Of a DNA stretch of 64,000 nucleotides, positions 1-7,496 are shown in pieces; position 1 is the first letter of the stretch; every line of letters begins with the position of its first letter. Below the pieces are notes generated by a model, which was given only the letters and a program-made list of their open reading frames with translations, was not told where the DNA came from and did no database searches. Position numbers and translations under genes: made by a program. The stretch is from CAVVUF01 sp963751425. GTDB taxonomy: Bacteria; Chloroflexota; Anaerolineae; Anaerolineales; UBA4823. The stretch covers positions 1,364,001 through 1,428,000 of the forward strand of contig CAVVUF010000001.1 of the NCBI GenBank assembly GCA_963751425.1, given 5' to 3'.

Positions 1-1
1 G

Positions 2-376
2 GAAATTATCTTCCCCGAAGGTGCCTCCAGTGATGAGCTTTATATTATTATCCAGGGAGAGGTGGAAATCCTCGTAAAGCCCGAGCTGATCGGTGGGAGC
101 TCTGGAAAAATGCAAAACACCCCAATCGCTACCCTGCGGAGAGGACAATCTTTTGGGGAGGTTGCTCTTGTCGATCGAGGTTTACGGTCCGCTACTGCTC
201 TTTCTTCCCAGAATAACACTCACTTGTTGGTTATTCCCAGCGACCATCTATTGCAATTATGTGAAACTTACCCTCAGTTCGGTTACCGCCTGATGCTCAA
301 CCTGGCGGCTGATTTAGCGTTAAAAATCCGCAGTACCAATTCACTGATCCGGTCAGAACGTCTATTAAAGAAATAA
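2..376 (+). CDS. Cyclic nucleotide-binding domain protein, 5' end cut by window edge
   Basis: The frame is open from base 2, so the gene begins before the window; 124 residues are visible. They form most of a cNMP-binding (Crp/cAP_ED-like) beta-roll: the phosphate-binding-cassette segment RGQSFGEVALVDRGLRSAT lies at about 143-204. The protein ends shortly after a C-terminal helix (LNLAADLALKIRS), so there is no helix-turn-helix. Such stand-alone domains act as cytosolic ligand sensors or as subunits of other proteins; the ligand cannot be told from sequence. It is a clear paralogue of the gene at 10712-11158, with nearly identical cassette sequence. The family call is firm, the function unknown. 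Confidence 0.85.
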   Translation, partial: EIIFPEGASSDELYIIIQGEVEILVKPELIGGSSGKMQNTPIATLRRGQSFGEVALVDRGLRSATALSSQNNTHLLVIPSDHLLQLCETYPQFGYRLMLNLAADLALKIRSTNSLIRSERLLKK

Positions 377-397
377 GGAGTCTCAAAATATTCCCAC

Positions 398-426
398 TTG
401 ACGATCCGGCGTATTCTCAGTAGAAT
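398..426 (+). promoter_or_regulatory. Probable sigma-70-type promoter of the liv operon
   Basis: TTGACG at 398-403 and TAGAAT at 421-426 are separated by exactly 17 bases, close to the -35/-10 consensus. Transcription would start near 433, giving an untranslated leader of about 165 bases before livJ at 600. I find no obvious known riboswitch fold in that leader by eye. Confidence 0.6.
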
Positions 427-599
427 TTCACAATTAATGTGCGCGCTTCAGGGGGGCATTAGCCAAAGTCGGTTCTGGTAGTCAAGATTATTTTGCTCAA
501 TCAGGTAAGGAGGTATGCTGACAAACAATAAACACCAACGGTAAATCTTTTCGTACTAAAATATACACACAAAATTTTATGTTTTTCTGGAGGAGAAAA

Positions 600-1766
600 A
601 TGAGTAAACGTTTGTTTTCTGTCCTGTCTGTGCTGGTCGTCTTGACCATGCTCCTGACAGCCTGCCAATCTGGTGGCAGTTCCGGTGGCACGGTAAAAGT
701 TGCCATCTTAGCCCCTCTCAGCGGTGCAGTCCCGACTTTCGGTGTCTCCACCCGCGATGGCGCCCTTTTGGCGATTGATGAATGGAATGCCAAAGGTGGT
801 GTCAATGGTGCAACAATTGAAGCAGTCGTCGCTGACAGCCAGTGCGAAGCCGATCCTGGTGTAAACGCCGCAAATAAGGTAATTGACCAGGACAAGGTGA
901 AATTCATCATCGGCGAAGTCTGCTCCAAGTCATCCATCCCAATCTCTGAGATCGCCGAAGCCAAGGGCGTTGTGCAAATCAGCCCCACCTCTACCAACAC
1001 TCAGGTGACCCTGAATGCTGATGGCTCCACGAAGCAGTATGTTTTCCGCGCTTGCTTCATTGACCCCTTCCAGGGTACGGTTGGCGCTAAATTCGCCCTG
1101 GATAACTTGAAAGCGAAGACTGCTTTCATTCTCTTTGATCAGGGCAATGACTACGTGCGCGGCTTGGCAGAAGCCTTCGAATCAGCCTTCGTAGGCGGAG
1201 GCGGGCAGGTAGTCGGCAAAGAAACCTACACTTCTACCGATACCGACTTCTCTGCCATCCTGGCGAAAGTCTCTGACACCAAGCCCGATATGATTTACCT
1301 GCCCGATTACTACAATATCGTCAACCTGGTCACGGCTCAGGCCAAGGAAAAGGGCATTACCGCTCCCTTCATGGGTGGTGATGGTTGGGACTCCGCTGAT
1401 CTGGATCGCGCGGCTTCCGATGGCGGTTATTACACCAACCATTATTCTCCAGCGGATACCCGAGCAATCGTTCAGGATTGGATCAAGCGCTATGGTGAGA
1501 AATATAAAGATGATCAGGGCAACCCCAAGGTCCCCGATGCGCTGGCTACTCTTGCATACGACGCAACCAACCTGATGCTTGCCGCCATGGATAGTGCCAA
1601 GTCAAATGATGACACTGTCAAGGTTAAGGATGCTCTGGAAAAGATCTCTTGGGAAGGTGTTTCGGGCAAAATTACCTACGATGCTCAGCATAACCCCATT
1701 AAAGCTGCCGTCATCTTGCAGGTGAAAGACGGTAAAGATAATTACGTAGCAACTGTTGCTCCATAA
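600..1766 (+). CDS. livJ: Branched-chain amino acid ABC transporter substrate-binding lipoprotein
   Basis: 388 residues. The N-terminus is a lipoprotein signal peptide with the lipobox LLTAC, so the mature protein is tethered outside the membrane; a Gly/Ser-rich linker follows and then a periplasmic-binding fold of the LivJ/Leu-Ile-Val type (VAILAPLSGAVPTFG near the start, a central IIGEVCSKSSIPISEIAEA hinge region). An ATG exists at 579, but the ATG at 600 is preferred because GGAGGA sits 4-9 bases before it. It is the first gene of a five-gene operon whose other members are two permeases and two ATPases, so import of leucine/isoleucine/valine or a related amphipathic amino acid or amide is likely. 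Exact ligand not determinable. Confidence 0.92.
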   Translation: MSKRLFSVLSVLVVLTMLLTACQSGGSSGGTVKVAILAPLSGAVPTFGVSTRDGALLAIDEWNAKGGVNGATIEAVVADSQCEADPGVNAANKVIDQDKVKFIIGEVCSKSSIPISEIAEAKGVVQISPTSTNTQVTLNADGSTKQYVFRACFIDPFQGTVGAKFALDNLKAKTAFILFDQGNDYVRGLAEAFESAFVGGGGQVVGKETYTSTDTDFSAILAKVSDTKPDMIYLPDYYNIVNLVTAQAKEKGITAPFMGGDGWDSADLDRAASDGGYYTNHYSPADTRAIVQDWIKRYGEKYKDDQGNPKVPDALATLAYDATNLMLAAMDSAKSNDDTVKVKDALEKISWEGVSGKITYDAQHNPIKAAVILQVKDGKDNYVATVAP

Positions 1767-1786
1767 CCATTTCTTTTTCTTTCATA

Positions 1787-1815
1787 GAAGGGGGCAGCGT
1801 GAAGCTGCCCCCTTC
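1787..1815 (+). terminator. Strong intercistronic hairpin between livJ and livH
   Basis: GAAGGGGGCAGC at 1787-1798 pairs perfectly with GCTGCCCCCTTC at 1804-1815 around a five-base loop. No T-run follows, so this is more likely an mRNA-stabilising or partially terminating element than a full terminator. Such hairpins after binding-protein genes are known to let the binding protein be made in excess over the membrane subunits; that role here is inference. Confidence 0.6.
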
Positions 1816-1829
1816 CCACCTGGTATCCT

Positions 1830-2954
1830 ATGCAAAAAAACCTTGAAACCACTAAAAATCTCACTTTCCTTGAGCGCGCTATTAAGCATTTCTGGTTTCG
1901 TAATACTTTATTAATTCTTATCTTCGCTGGAGCAGCAATCTTTTTAACCATTAAAGCCATCCAGAATCCATCTTTCTTTTTCCAGCAATTATTGAATGGT
2001 ATTCAGCTTGGTTTCGTTTATGCATTGATTGCCTTGGGATATACCATGATCTATGGGATTGTGAAGTTAATTAACTTTGCCCATGGCGACATCTTCATGG
2101 TAGGAGCTTTTACCAGTTTTTACCTGATCGACCGTTTTAATCTCCATCGATGGCCTGAAATGGTTTTCCCTGGAATCTCGCCGGCAATTTCCATCATCAT
2201 AGGCACCCTGACCATTATCGTGATCTCAATGGCGACTTGCGCTTTGCTGAATTTCGTAATCGAACGCTTCGCTTACAAACCCCTACGCGATGCCCCGCGC
2301 ATCTCTGCCCTGATTACCGCCATCGGCGTTTCATTCTTCCTTGAATACTTTGGGGCTCTCCCTTTCGTTTACACATCCAACTTCATCACCTACCCCAGGC
2401 CATTCGAAGTTCCTTCCTGGTATATTAAAGATGGTATTCATCAGCTCCAACCCGGATCAGCCGCTCCCGAAGGAGCCATCATTTTCTCCGGTATCTTGAT
2501 CGTAATTGTCCTTCTTTCCCTTCTTTTGCTCTTACTCCTGCAATTCATCGTTAAGCGGACAAAGATCGGTAAAGCCATGCGAGCTGTCGCTTATGATAAA
2601 CCGACCGCCCGCTTGATGGGCATTAAAGTTGATTCAATCATATCCATCACCTTTGGAATTGGCGCCTCGTTGGCAGGTGTGGCGGGTATTCTGTACGCTA
2701 CGGCTTACAAACAAATCTTCGTTTTCATGGGCATCATGCCCGGCCTCAAGGCTTTCGTTTCTGCAGTGCTGGGTGGCATCGGGAGTATCCCCGGCGCTTT
2801 GGTAGGCGCACTGATTTTGGGTCAAGCTGAAGTCATGACCGCCGGATACGTTTCCACACCCATGCGGGATGCAGTTGCCTTTGGAATATTAATCCTGGTT
2901 CTCCTGGTTCGGCCAACGGGTATCTTCGGCGAGCCAGAGCGCGAGAAAGCCTAA
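1830..2954 (+). CDS. livH: Branched-chain amino acid ABC transporter permease LivH
   Basis: 374 residues, an integral membrane permease of the LivH family. The hallmark segment LGYTMIYGIVKLINFAHGD (about residues 69-87) and the late loop LGGIGSIPGALVGALILG that contacts the ATPase are both present. It is longer than typical LivH (around 300 residues) because of an extra N-terminal membrane segment (residues about 25-50) and a long hydrophobic stretch near residue 220-240. It follows livJ after a hairpin and is followed 12 bases later by livM, preceded by the site AAGGAGG. Forms the membrane channel with LivM. Confidence 0.92.
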   Translation: MQKNLETTKNLTFLERAIKHFWFRNTLLILIFAGAAIFLTIKAIQNPSFFFQQLLNGIQLGFVYALIALGYTMIYGIVKLINFAHGDIFMVGAFTSFYLIDRFNLHRWPEMVFPGISPAISIIIGTLTIIVISMATCALLNFVIERFAYKPLRDAPRISALITAIGVSFFLEYFGALPFVYTSNFITYPRPFEVPSWYIKDGIHQLQPGSAAPEGAIIFSGILIVIVLLSLLLLLLLQFIVKRTKIGKAMRAVAYDKPTARLMGIKVDSIISITFGIGASLAGVAGILYATAYKQIFVFMGIMPGLKAFVSAVLGGIGSIPGALVGALILGQAEVMTAGYVSTPMRDAVAFGILILVLLVRPTGIFGEPEREKA

Positions 2955-2966
2955 GGAGGAAATGAA

Positions 2967-4241
2967 ATGAAAAGGTTTGATCGCGGGACCCTTTTATTTT
3001 TCGGTGTAGCTCTGGCTTTCATTTTGATCATTCAAGTATTGATCAGCCTGAACTTACTGGGCGACTTCTGGGCTACCCTGCTGCGCATCGGCGCGGTGAT
3101 GGCAATCGTCAGCATCGGCCTCAATTTAATTTATGGCTTTAATGGGCAATTTTCCCTCGGTCAATGGGGCTTCTTTGCCATTGGGGCATACACAGCCGCA
3201 GACATCACTTACCGTTGGGTAAATGACCAGAGTGCTTCAGGTCTAGTGATTGTGCTCCTGGTCACTCTTTTCGTTGGGGGATCGTTTTGGATTTCATCCA
3301 GGCTGGTGGCGCGGGCGCGCGGGTTGGATGCATTGTCTGCCTTCTTCCTTTACTTAGTTCTGGTCATAGTGGCTGCGATCATTGCAGTTTTTATTGGCCG
3401 GTTTCTGATCAACCCAATCTCCTCTTTCCTGAACATGCTTCCAGGTTGGCTCTCGATGCAAATAGTCTTCATCCTGGCTGTCTTGTTAGCTGGGATCGTA
3501 TCTGCTGAGGTTAGCTATCTTTTTGGCTTGCCTGTACTGACCCTTGGTTCCGATTATTTTGGTATTGCTACTTTAGGCTTCACGATCATTGTCAAAGTGC
3601 TATTAGATAATTCCGACACCATGTTCGGATTGATTGAAATGAAAGGTGCGCGTGGCATGATCGGGATCCCAAAAATCGGTTCCTGGTTGTGGATCGCTTT
3701 TTTCCTCTTGGCAGTCATCGTGGTTACCCGCAACTTGCTGCACTCAAGCACAGGCCGAGCAGTCGTCTCCGTCAGAGAAGATGAGCTGGCTGCAAAAGCC
3801 ATGGGGATTGACGTCGCGAAACAGAAAATTTTAGCCTTCGTTTTGGGCAGCCTCTTTGCAGGATTAGCGGGTGGTCTTTACGCTCACATTAACGGCTTCT
3901 TGCACCCCAACACCTTCAACTTCATCAAATCCTTCGATCCAATGATCATTGTTGTCTTCGGGGGCTTAGGCAGCATCAGCGGCACAGTCATCGCTGCCTT
4001 CGGTTGGGCGCTTGTATTGGAAGGCGTTCTTCGCCTCGTGCTGCCTCAAGGTTTTGAAACCTGGCGCTTTGTTGTTTATCCCTTATTGCTTTTGGTCATG
4101 ATGCTGCTCCGTCCAAAAGGATTGATGGGGGGCTTTGAATTCCCTTATTTACGGCAAATCCTTCCTCCTTTACCGAAAGGATTGCAGAAGTCAAGAACTG
4201 AGCAGCCATCCCAAGTAGAAGAAACCTCAGCAGGAGATTGA
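2967..4241 (+). CDS. livM: Branched-chain amino acid ABC transporter permease LivM
   Basis: 424 residues, second permease of the liv system. The family signature GFNGQFSLGQWGFFAIGAY is at about residues 52-70 and the coupling loop VREDELAAKAMGIDVAKQK at about 270-289. Roughly ten membrane segments are visible. The C-terminal 25 residues are hydrophilic (LQKSRTEQPSQVEE) and probably cytoplasmic. It partners LivH as heterodimeric pore, energised by LivG and LivF. Stop and the livG start are separated by three bases, consistent with translational coupling. Confidence 0.92.
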   Translation: MKRFDRGTLLFFGVALAFILIIQVLISLNLLGDFWATLLRIGAVMAIVSIGLNLIYGFNGQFSLGQWGFFAIGAYTAADITYRWVNDQSASGLVIVLLVTLFVGGSFWISSRLVARARGLDALSAFFLYLVLVIVAAIIAVFIGRFLINPISSFLNMLPGWLSMQIVFILAVLLAGIVSAEVSYLFGLPVLTLGSDYFGIATLGFTIIVKVLLDNSDTMFGLIEMKGARGMIGIPKIGSWLWIAFFLLAVIVVTRNLLHSSTGRAVVSVREDELAAKAMGIDVAKQKILAFVLGSLFAGLAGGLYAHINGFLHPNTFNFIKSFDPMIIVVFGGLGSISGTVIAAFGWALVLEGVLRLVLPQGFETWRFVVYPLLLLVMMLLRPKGLMGGFEFPYLRQILPPLPKGLQKSRTEQPSQVEETSAGD

Positions 4242-4244
4242 ACA

Positions 4245-5108
4245 ATGCCGGATAATAATTCTATTCCCTCTTCTGCTGATGTTTCCAAAGCAAAAACCCC
4301 GCTCGTTTTAGATGTTCAGGATCTCTCTAAGAACTTTGGCGGACTAAAAGCTGTGAAAAACTTCGATTTGTCAATCCGCCAGGGCGAATTAATCGGCCTC
4401 ATCGGTCCAAACGGCGCTGGAAAGACTACCATTTTCAATGTGATCACCGGGCTATACGTTGCTACAAGCGGCACTATCAAATTTAAAGACAAGAATATCG
4501 TTGGCTATCAACCTTTTGAGATCACCCAGATGGGTATTGCCCGCACTTTCCAGAACATCCGTCTATTCCCAAATTTAACTGTATTGGACAATGTCCGCAT
4601 TGCCTATCACCCACATGCTCATTACGGTGTAATGGATTCGATCCTGCACAATAAGCAGTTCTCATCAAAAGAAAAAGAATTAACCGAACGTACTCAAGAA
4701 TTTCTCAGTGTTTTCAACCTGCACGAGCGACAGGGCGAGATTGCGAAAAACCTCCCCTATGGTGAGCAGCGCCGCCTCGAGATTGCCCGTGCCTTAGCAG
4801 CCGAACCGACCCTATTATTACTGGATGAGCCTGCCGCTGGGATGAATTCGAAAGAAGTTGTTTCTTTAATGGAGTTGATCCATTTCATTCGAGACCGGTT
4901 CAAGCTGACCATTCTGCTGATCGAGCATCAGATGCGGGTGGTGATGGGTGTTTGTGAATGGATTACTGTGATGGATTTCGGAGAAGTGATTGCCCGAGGG
5001 AATCCGGGAGATATACAATTGAACCCGCAGGTTATTGAAGCTTACCTGGGGCGCGGCGCAGCCGCCCTATCTCAGAAACTCAGCGAGAAAAGAACCTATG
5101 CTCCTTGA
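4245..5108 (+). CDS. livG: Branched-chain amino acid ABC transporter ATP-binding protein LivG
   Basis: 287 residues. Walker A GPNGAGKTT (about 49-57), signature region LPYGEQRRLEIARALA, where the usual SGG/YGQ is YGEQ, and Walker B LLLLDEPAAGMN are all present; the C-terminal extension with DFGEVIARG and EAYLG is typical of LivG. About 22 extra residues precede the domain at the N-terminus. Start ATG is preceded by AGGAG at 4231-4235. The 3' end overlaps the livF start by 11 bases, indicating coupled translation. Cytosolic ATPase subunit driving import. Confidence 0.93.
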   Translation: MPDNNSIPSSADVSKAKTPLVLDVQDLSKNFGGLKAVKNFDLSIRQGELIGLIGPNGAGKTTIFNVITGLYVATSGTIKFKDKNIVGYQPFEITQMGIARTFQNIRLFPNLTVLDNVRIAYHPHAHYGVMDSILHNKQFSSKEKELTERTQEFLSVFNLHERQGEIAKNLPYGEQRRLEIARALAAEPTLLLLDEPAAGMNSKEVVSLMELIHFIRDRFKLTILLIEHQMRVVMGVCEWITVMDFGEVIARGNPGDIQLNPQVIEAYLGRGAAALSQKLSEKRTYAP

Positions 5109-5808
5109 TGTTCAAGATATTAACGTTTTTTATGGCGCTATCCATGCCTTGCAGGGCATTGGCTTCCACATGAATGAAGGTGAAATTGTCACCTTGATCG
5201 GCGCGAATGGTGCAGGCAAATCCACTACCCTCAATACGATCTCCGGTCTGCTGCGGGCGCGTTCCGGAAAGGTTTTCTTTCGCGATCAAAATATTAGCCT
5301 GACCCCTGCTGAAGAAATTGTCCGATTAGGAATCGGACAATCACCGGAAGGGCGCAAGATTTTCGCTCCGTTAACCGTGATGGAGAACCTGGAGATGGGT
5401 GCCTTTTCCCGCTCGAACAAGGCGGAAATAAAGAATAACCTGGAGCGCGTCTTCAAGAGTTTCCCCAGGTTGAAAGAACGCCAAAACCAGCTAGGTGGCA
5501 CACTTTCGGGTGGAGAGCAGCAAATGCTGGCTATGGGACGCGCCTTAATGTCTTCGCCCACTCTTTTATTATTAGATGAGCCATCCATGGGTCTGTCACC
5601 CATACTGGTCGAAGAAATCTTCAACATCATACAGGAGATTAATTCCCAGGGTATCAGCATCCTTTTAGTCGAGCAGAATGCTCAGATGGCATTGTCGGTC
5701 GCACATCGTGGTTATGTGCTGGAAACTGGCCGGGTTGTTTTAGAGGGACCCTCAAACGATCTGCTCAACGACCCTCAGGTTGCCCGGGCTTACCTGGGTG
5801 CGCATTAA
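5098..5808 (+). CDS. livF: Branched-chain amino acid ABC transporter ATP-binding protein LivF
   Basis: 236 residues, the usual LivF length. Walker A GANGAGKST, signature LSGGEQQMLAMGRALM, Walker B LLLLDEPSMGLSP and the terminal ARAYLG motif are intact. An in-frame start at 5035 would lie deep inside livG and add 21 residues not found in the family; ATG at 5098 gives the canonical start MLLDVQDINVFYG. Last gene of the liv operon; a GC-rich hairpin follows at 5830-5856. With LivG it forms the ATPase pair. Confidence 0.93.
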   Translation: MLLDVQDINVFYGAIHALQGIGFHMNEGEIVTLIGANGAGKSTTLNTISGLLRARSGKVFFRDQNISLTPAEEIVRLGIGQSPEGRKIFAPLTVMENLEMGAFSRSNKAEIKNNLERVFKSFPRLKERQNQLGGTLSGGEQQMLAMGRALMSSPTLLLLDEPSMGLSPILVEEIFNIIQEINSQGISILLVEQNAQMALSVAHRGYVLETGRVVLEGPSNDLLNDPQVARAYLGAH

Positions 5809-5829
5809 AGAACTGTGTATATAACAAAA

Positions 5830-5856
5830 CACTGCGGGAGTGCTCCTCCCGCAGTG
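5830..5856. terminator. Hairpin between convergent livF and small membrane gene
   Basis: CACTGCGGGAG at 5830-5840 pairs with CTCCCGCAGTG at 5846-5856 (11 bp, five-base loop). Read on the minus strand it is followed by TTTTGTTATA, a fair U-tract for the minus-strand gene at 5875-6231; on the plus strand the tail is less T-rich, but the hairpin is well placed to end the liv operon too. Confidence 0.7.
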
Positions 5857-5874
5857 TGCTATTAAACGCCTTAT

Positions 5875-6231
5875 CTAAGAGATCGTCGATCGGATATCGG
5901 ATTTGTCTAATCGCAGCAGGAACCAAACTGATAAGATGATCGAAAGGATGCTGGTGATAACAAATGGCAAGTTCAAAGAACCGGTCGCTATATTTTGAGC
6001 ATTCGGGAAGAACATCATGATGCGAATGACCGCATTAATTCCTTGTAGAAATATGCTCATCGTCAAAGCCCACAGTTTCCCCCGGATCAGGGCTATACCC
6101 AACAAAACAAAAATAACAATCATAAAAAGGATCGCCCACCACCCAGAAACCAGAAAATTTAAAGGAAATAACAACAACGGTATAATCTGTAATACAATAA
6201 TAGGCAAGATTTTCTTCTGTTGTGGGCTCAT
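5875..6231 (-). CDS. Small hypothetical membrane protein
   Basis: 118 residues with four hydrophobic segments (about 8-28, 31-50, 53-73, 90-107) and basic loops; it ends in a short charged tail. I do not recognise a family. Isolated between the convergent liv operon and the divergent cinA, with a hairpin downstream, so it is probably monocistronic. Another overlapping minus-strand reading frame at 6035-6313 is composition-poor and taken as a shadow. Confidence 0.6.
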   Translation of the reverse strand: MSPQQKKILPIIVLQIIPLLLFPLNFLVSGWWAILFMIVIFVLLGIALIRGKLWALTMSIFLQGINAVIRIMMFFPNAQNIATGSLNLPFVITSILSIILSVWFLLRLDKSDIRSTIS

Positions 6232-6319
6232 AAGTCTGCTCCAAATAGATTTCAGGAATTCTAACAGTTGCCGGATTTACTGTCAATAACCTTACCTGAG
6301 TTCTTTTTCGCAAAATAAG

Positions 6320-7465
6320 ATGCCATCCGCTGAAATCATCTCTATCGGAACGGAACTACTCCTCGGTGAAATTGTCGATACCAATGCGCCTTACCTGGCG
6401 CGCCTCCTGCGTGATATCGGCGTGGACCTGTATCGCAAAACGACCGTTGGAGATAACACAAAACGGATTGCACAAATTATTCGAGAAAGCCTGGAACGCT
6501 GCGACATCATCATCACGACCGGCGGTCTGGGGCCAACGGTAGATGACCCCACTCGCGAAGCTGTCGCCTTGGCGCTCAATGTCCAGACCGAATACCATCC
6601 TGAGCTTTGGGAACAGATCGAGGCGCGCTTTCAACGTTATGGTCGTTCGCCAACGGAGAATAACCGCCGCCAGGCTTTCATTCCCCAAGGCGCCCTGGCA
6701 GTTGAGAACCTGGTTGGCACGGCTCCATCTTTTATCGTCGATATAAATGGTAAAGTGATCATCTCCCTTCCAGGAGTACCCAAGGAGATGGAATTTTTGA
6801 TGCGGGAACAGATCATCCCCTACCTGCGCACACGCTTTGACTTGCAGGGAATGATCAAAGCCCGCGTGTTGCACACCGCTGGGGTGGGGGAATCTCAAAT
6901 CGACGATATGATCGGTGACCTGGAAACCTGGAGCAACCCCACCATCGGTCTATTGGCTCATTCAGGTCAGGTAGATGTACGGATCACTGCCAAAGCAGAT
7001 TCAGAGAACGAAGCCGACCAGATGATCCAAAATCTTGAAAAAATTCTCCGCGAGCGCCTGGGCGAGATGATCTATGGTATCGACCAAGACACCTTAGAAA
7101 GTAAAGCCTTTGAGAACCTTCATACGAAGGGTTGGAACCTTGTAATCCTCGAAGCGGGCTTGCATGGCGACCTGATCAAGCGCCTGGCATCCAATCCGGT
7201 CATCTACCTCGGAGGCACTGTTTTAGAGAATCCTCCTGGCCCCGAAGAATTGAAGGAGCTCACGATTTCCATACATCAGAAAAGCTCTGCCCAGGTGGCT
7301 CTGGGTGTTAGCCTGATCCCAGGCAGGGATCAACAAAATGTTTATTTCTGCCTGATTACGCCTCAAGGGATTCAACAGCTCGATCGTTCCTACGGCGGAG
7401 CTCCGGGGAATGCTCCGCGTTGGTCGGTTAACCACGCTCTCGACCTTCTCCGCAGACTTTCATAA
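6320..7465 (+). CDS. cinA: CinA-like protein with degenerate nicotinamide-nucleotide deamidase domain
   Basis: 381 residues. Residues 1-170 are a well-kept MoaB/MogA-like (COG1058) domain: EIISIGTELLLGEIVDTN at 4-21 and TTGGLGPTVDDPTREA around 66-81. A middle domain follows (about 175-265). The C-terminal domain should carry the PncC/CinA deamidase motif ESCTGG; here the aligned segment is EAGLHG (about residue 278), so the catalytic serine and neighbouring residues are gone. The protein is also somewhat shorter than usual (about 410-420). The N-terminal ADP-ribose pyrophosphatase-type activity may remain; deamidation of NMN is not expected. No strong Shine-Dalgarno precedes the ATG. Confidence 0.85.
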   Translation: MPSAEIISIGTELLLGEIVDTNAPYLARLLRDIGVDLYRKTTVGDNTKRIAQIIRESLERCDIIITTGGLGPTVDDPTREAVALALNVQTEYHPELWEQIEARFQRYGRSPTENNRRQAFIPQGALAVENLVGTAPSFIVDINGKVIISLPGVPKEMEFLMREQIIPYLRTRFDLQGMIKARVLHTAGVGESQIDDMIGDLETWSNPTIGLLAHSGQVDVRITAKADSENEADQMIQNLEKILRERLGEMIYGIDQDTLESKAFENLHTKGWNLVILEAGLHGDLIKRLASNPVIYLGGTVLENPPGPEELKELTISIHQKSSAQVALGVSLIPGRDQQNVYFCLITPQGIQQLDRSYGGAPGNAPRWSVNHALDLLRRLS

Positions 7466-7496
7466 AATAGATCATAAATTTCTCTTAGGAGCCAAA

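Noticed and set aside
515..544. Short ORF (nine codons) in the liv leader that could be a leader peptide
   Set aside because: The AAGGAGG before its ATG is only one base away, too close for initiation, and the codons do not show a run of branched-chain amino acids.
377..599. Riboswitch in the liv leader
   Set aside because: No recognisable conserved core was seen; the long leader alone is not sufficient.
6035..6313. 92-residue minus-strand frame overlapping the small membrane gene
   Set aside because: It overlaps a better frame with clear membrane helices and has no family resemblance or ribosome site.
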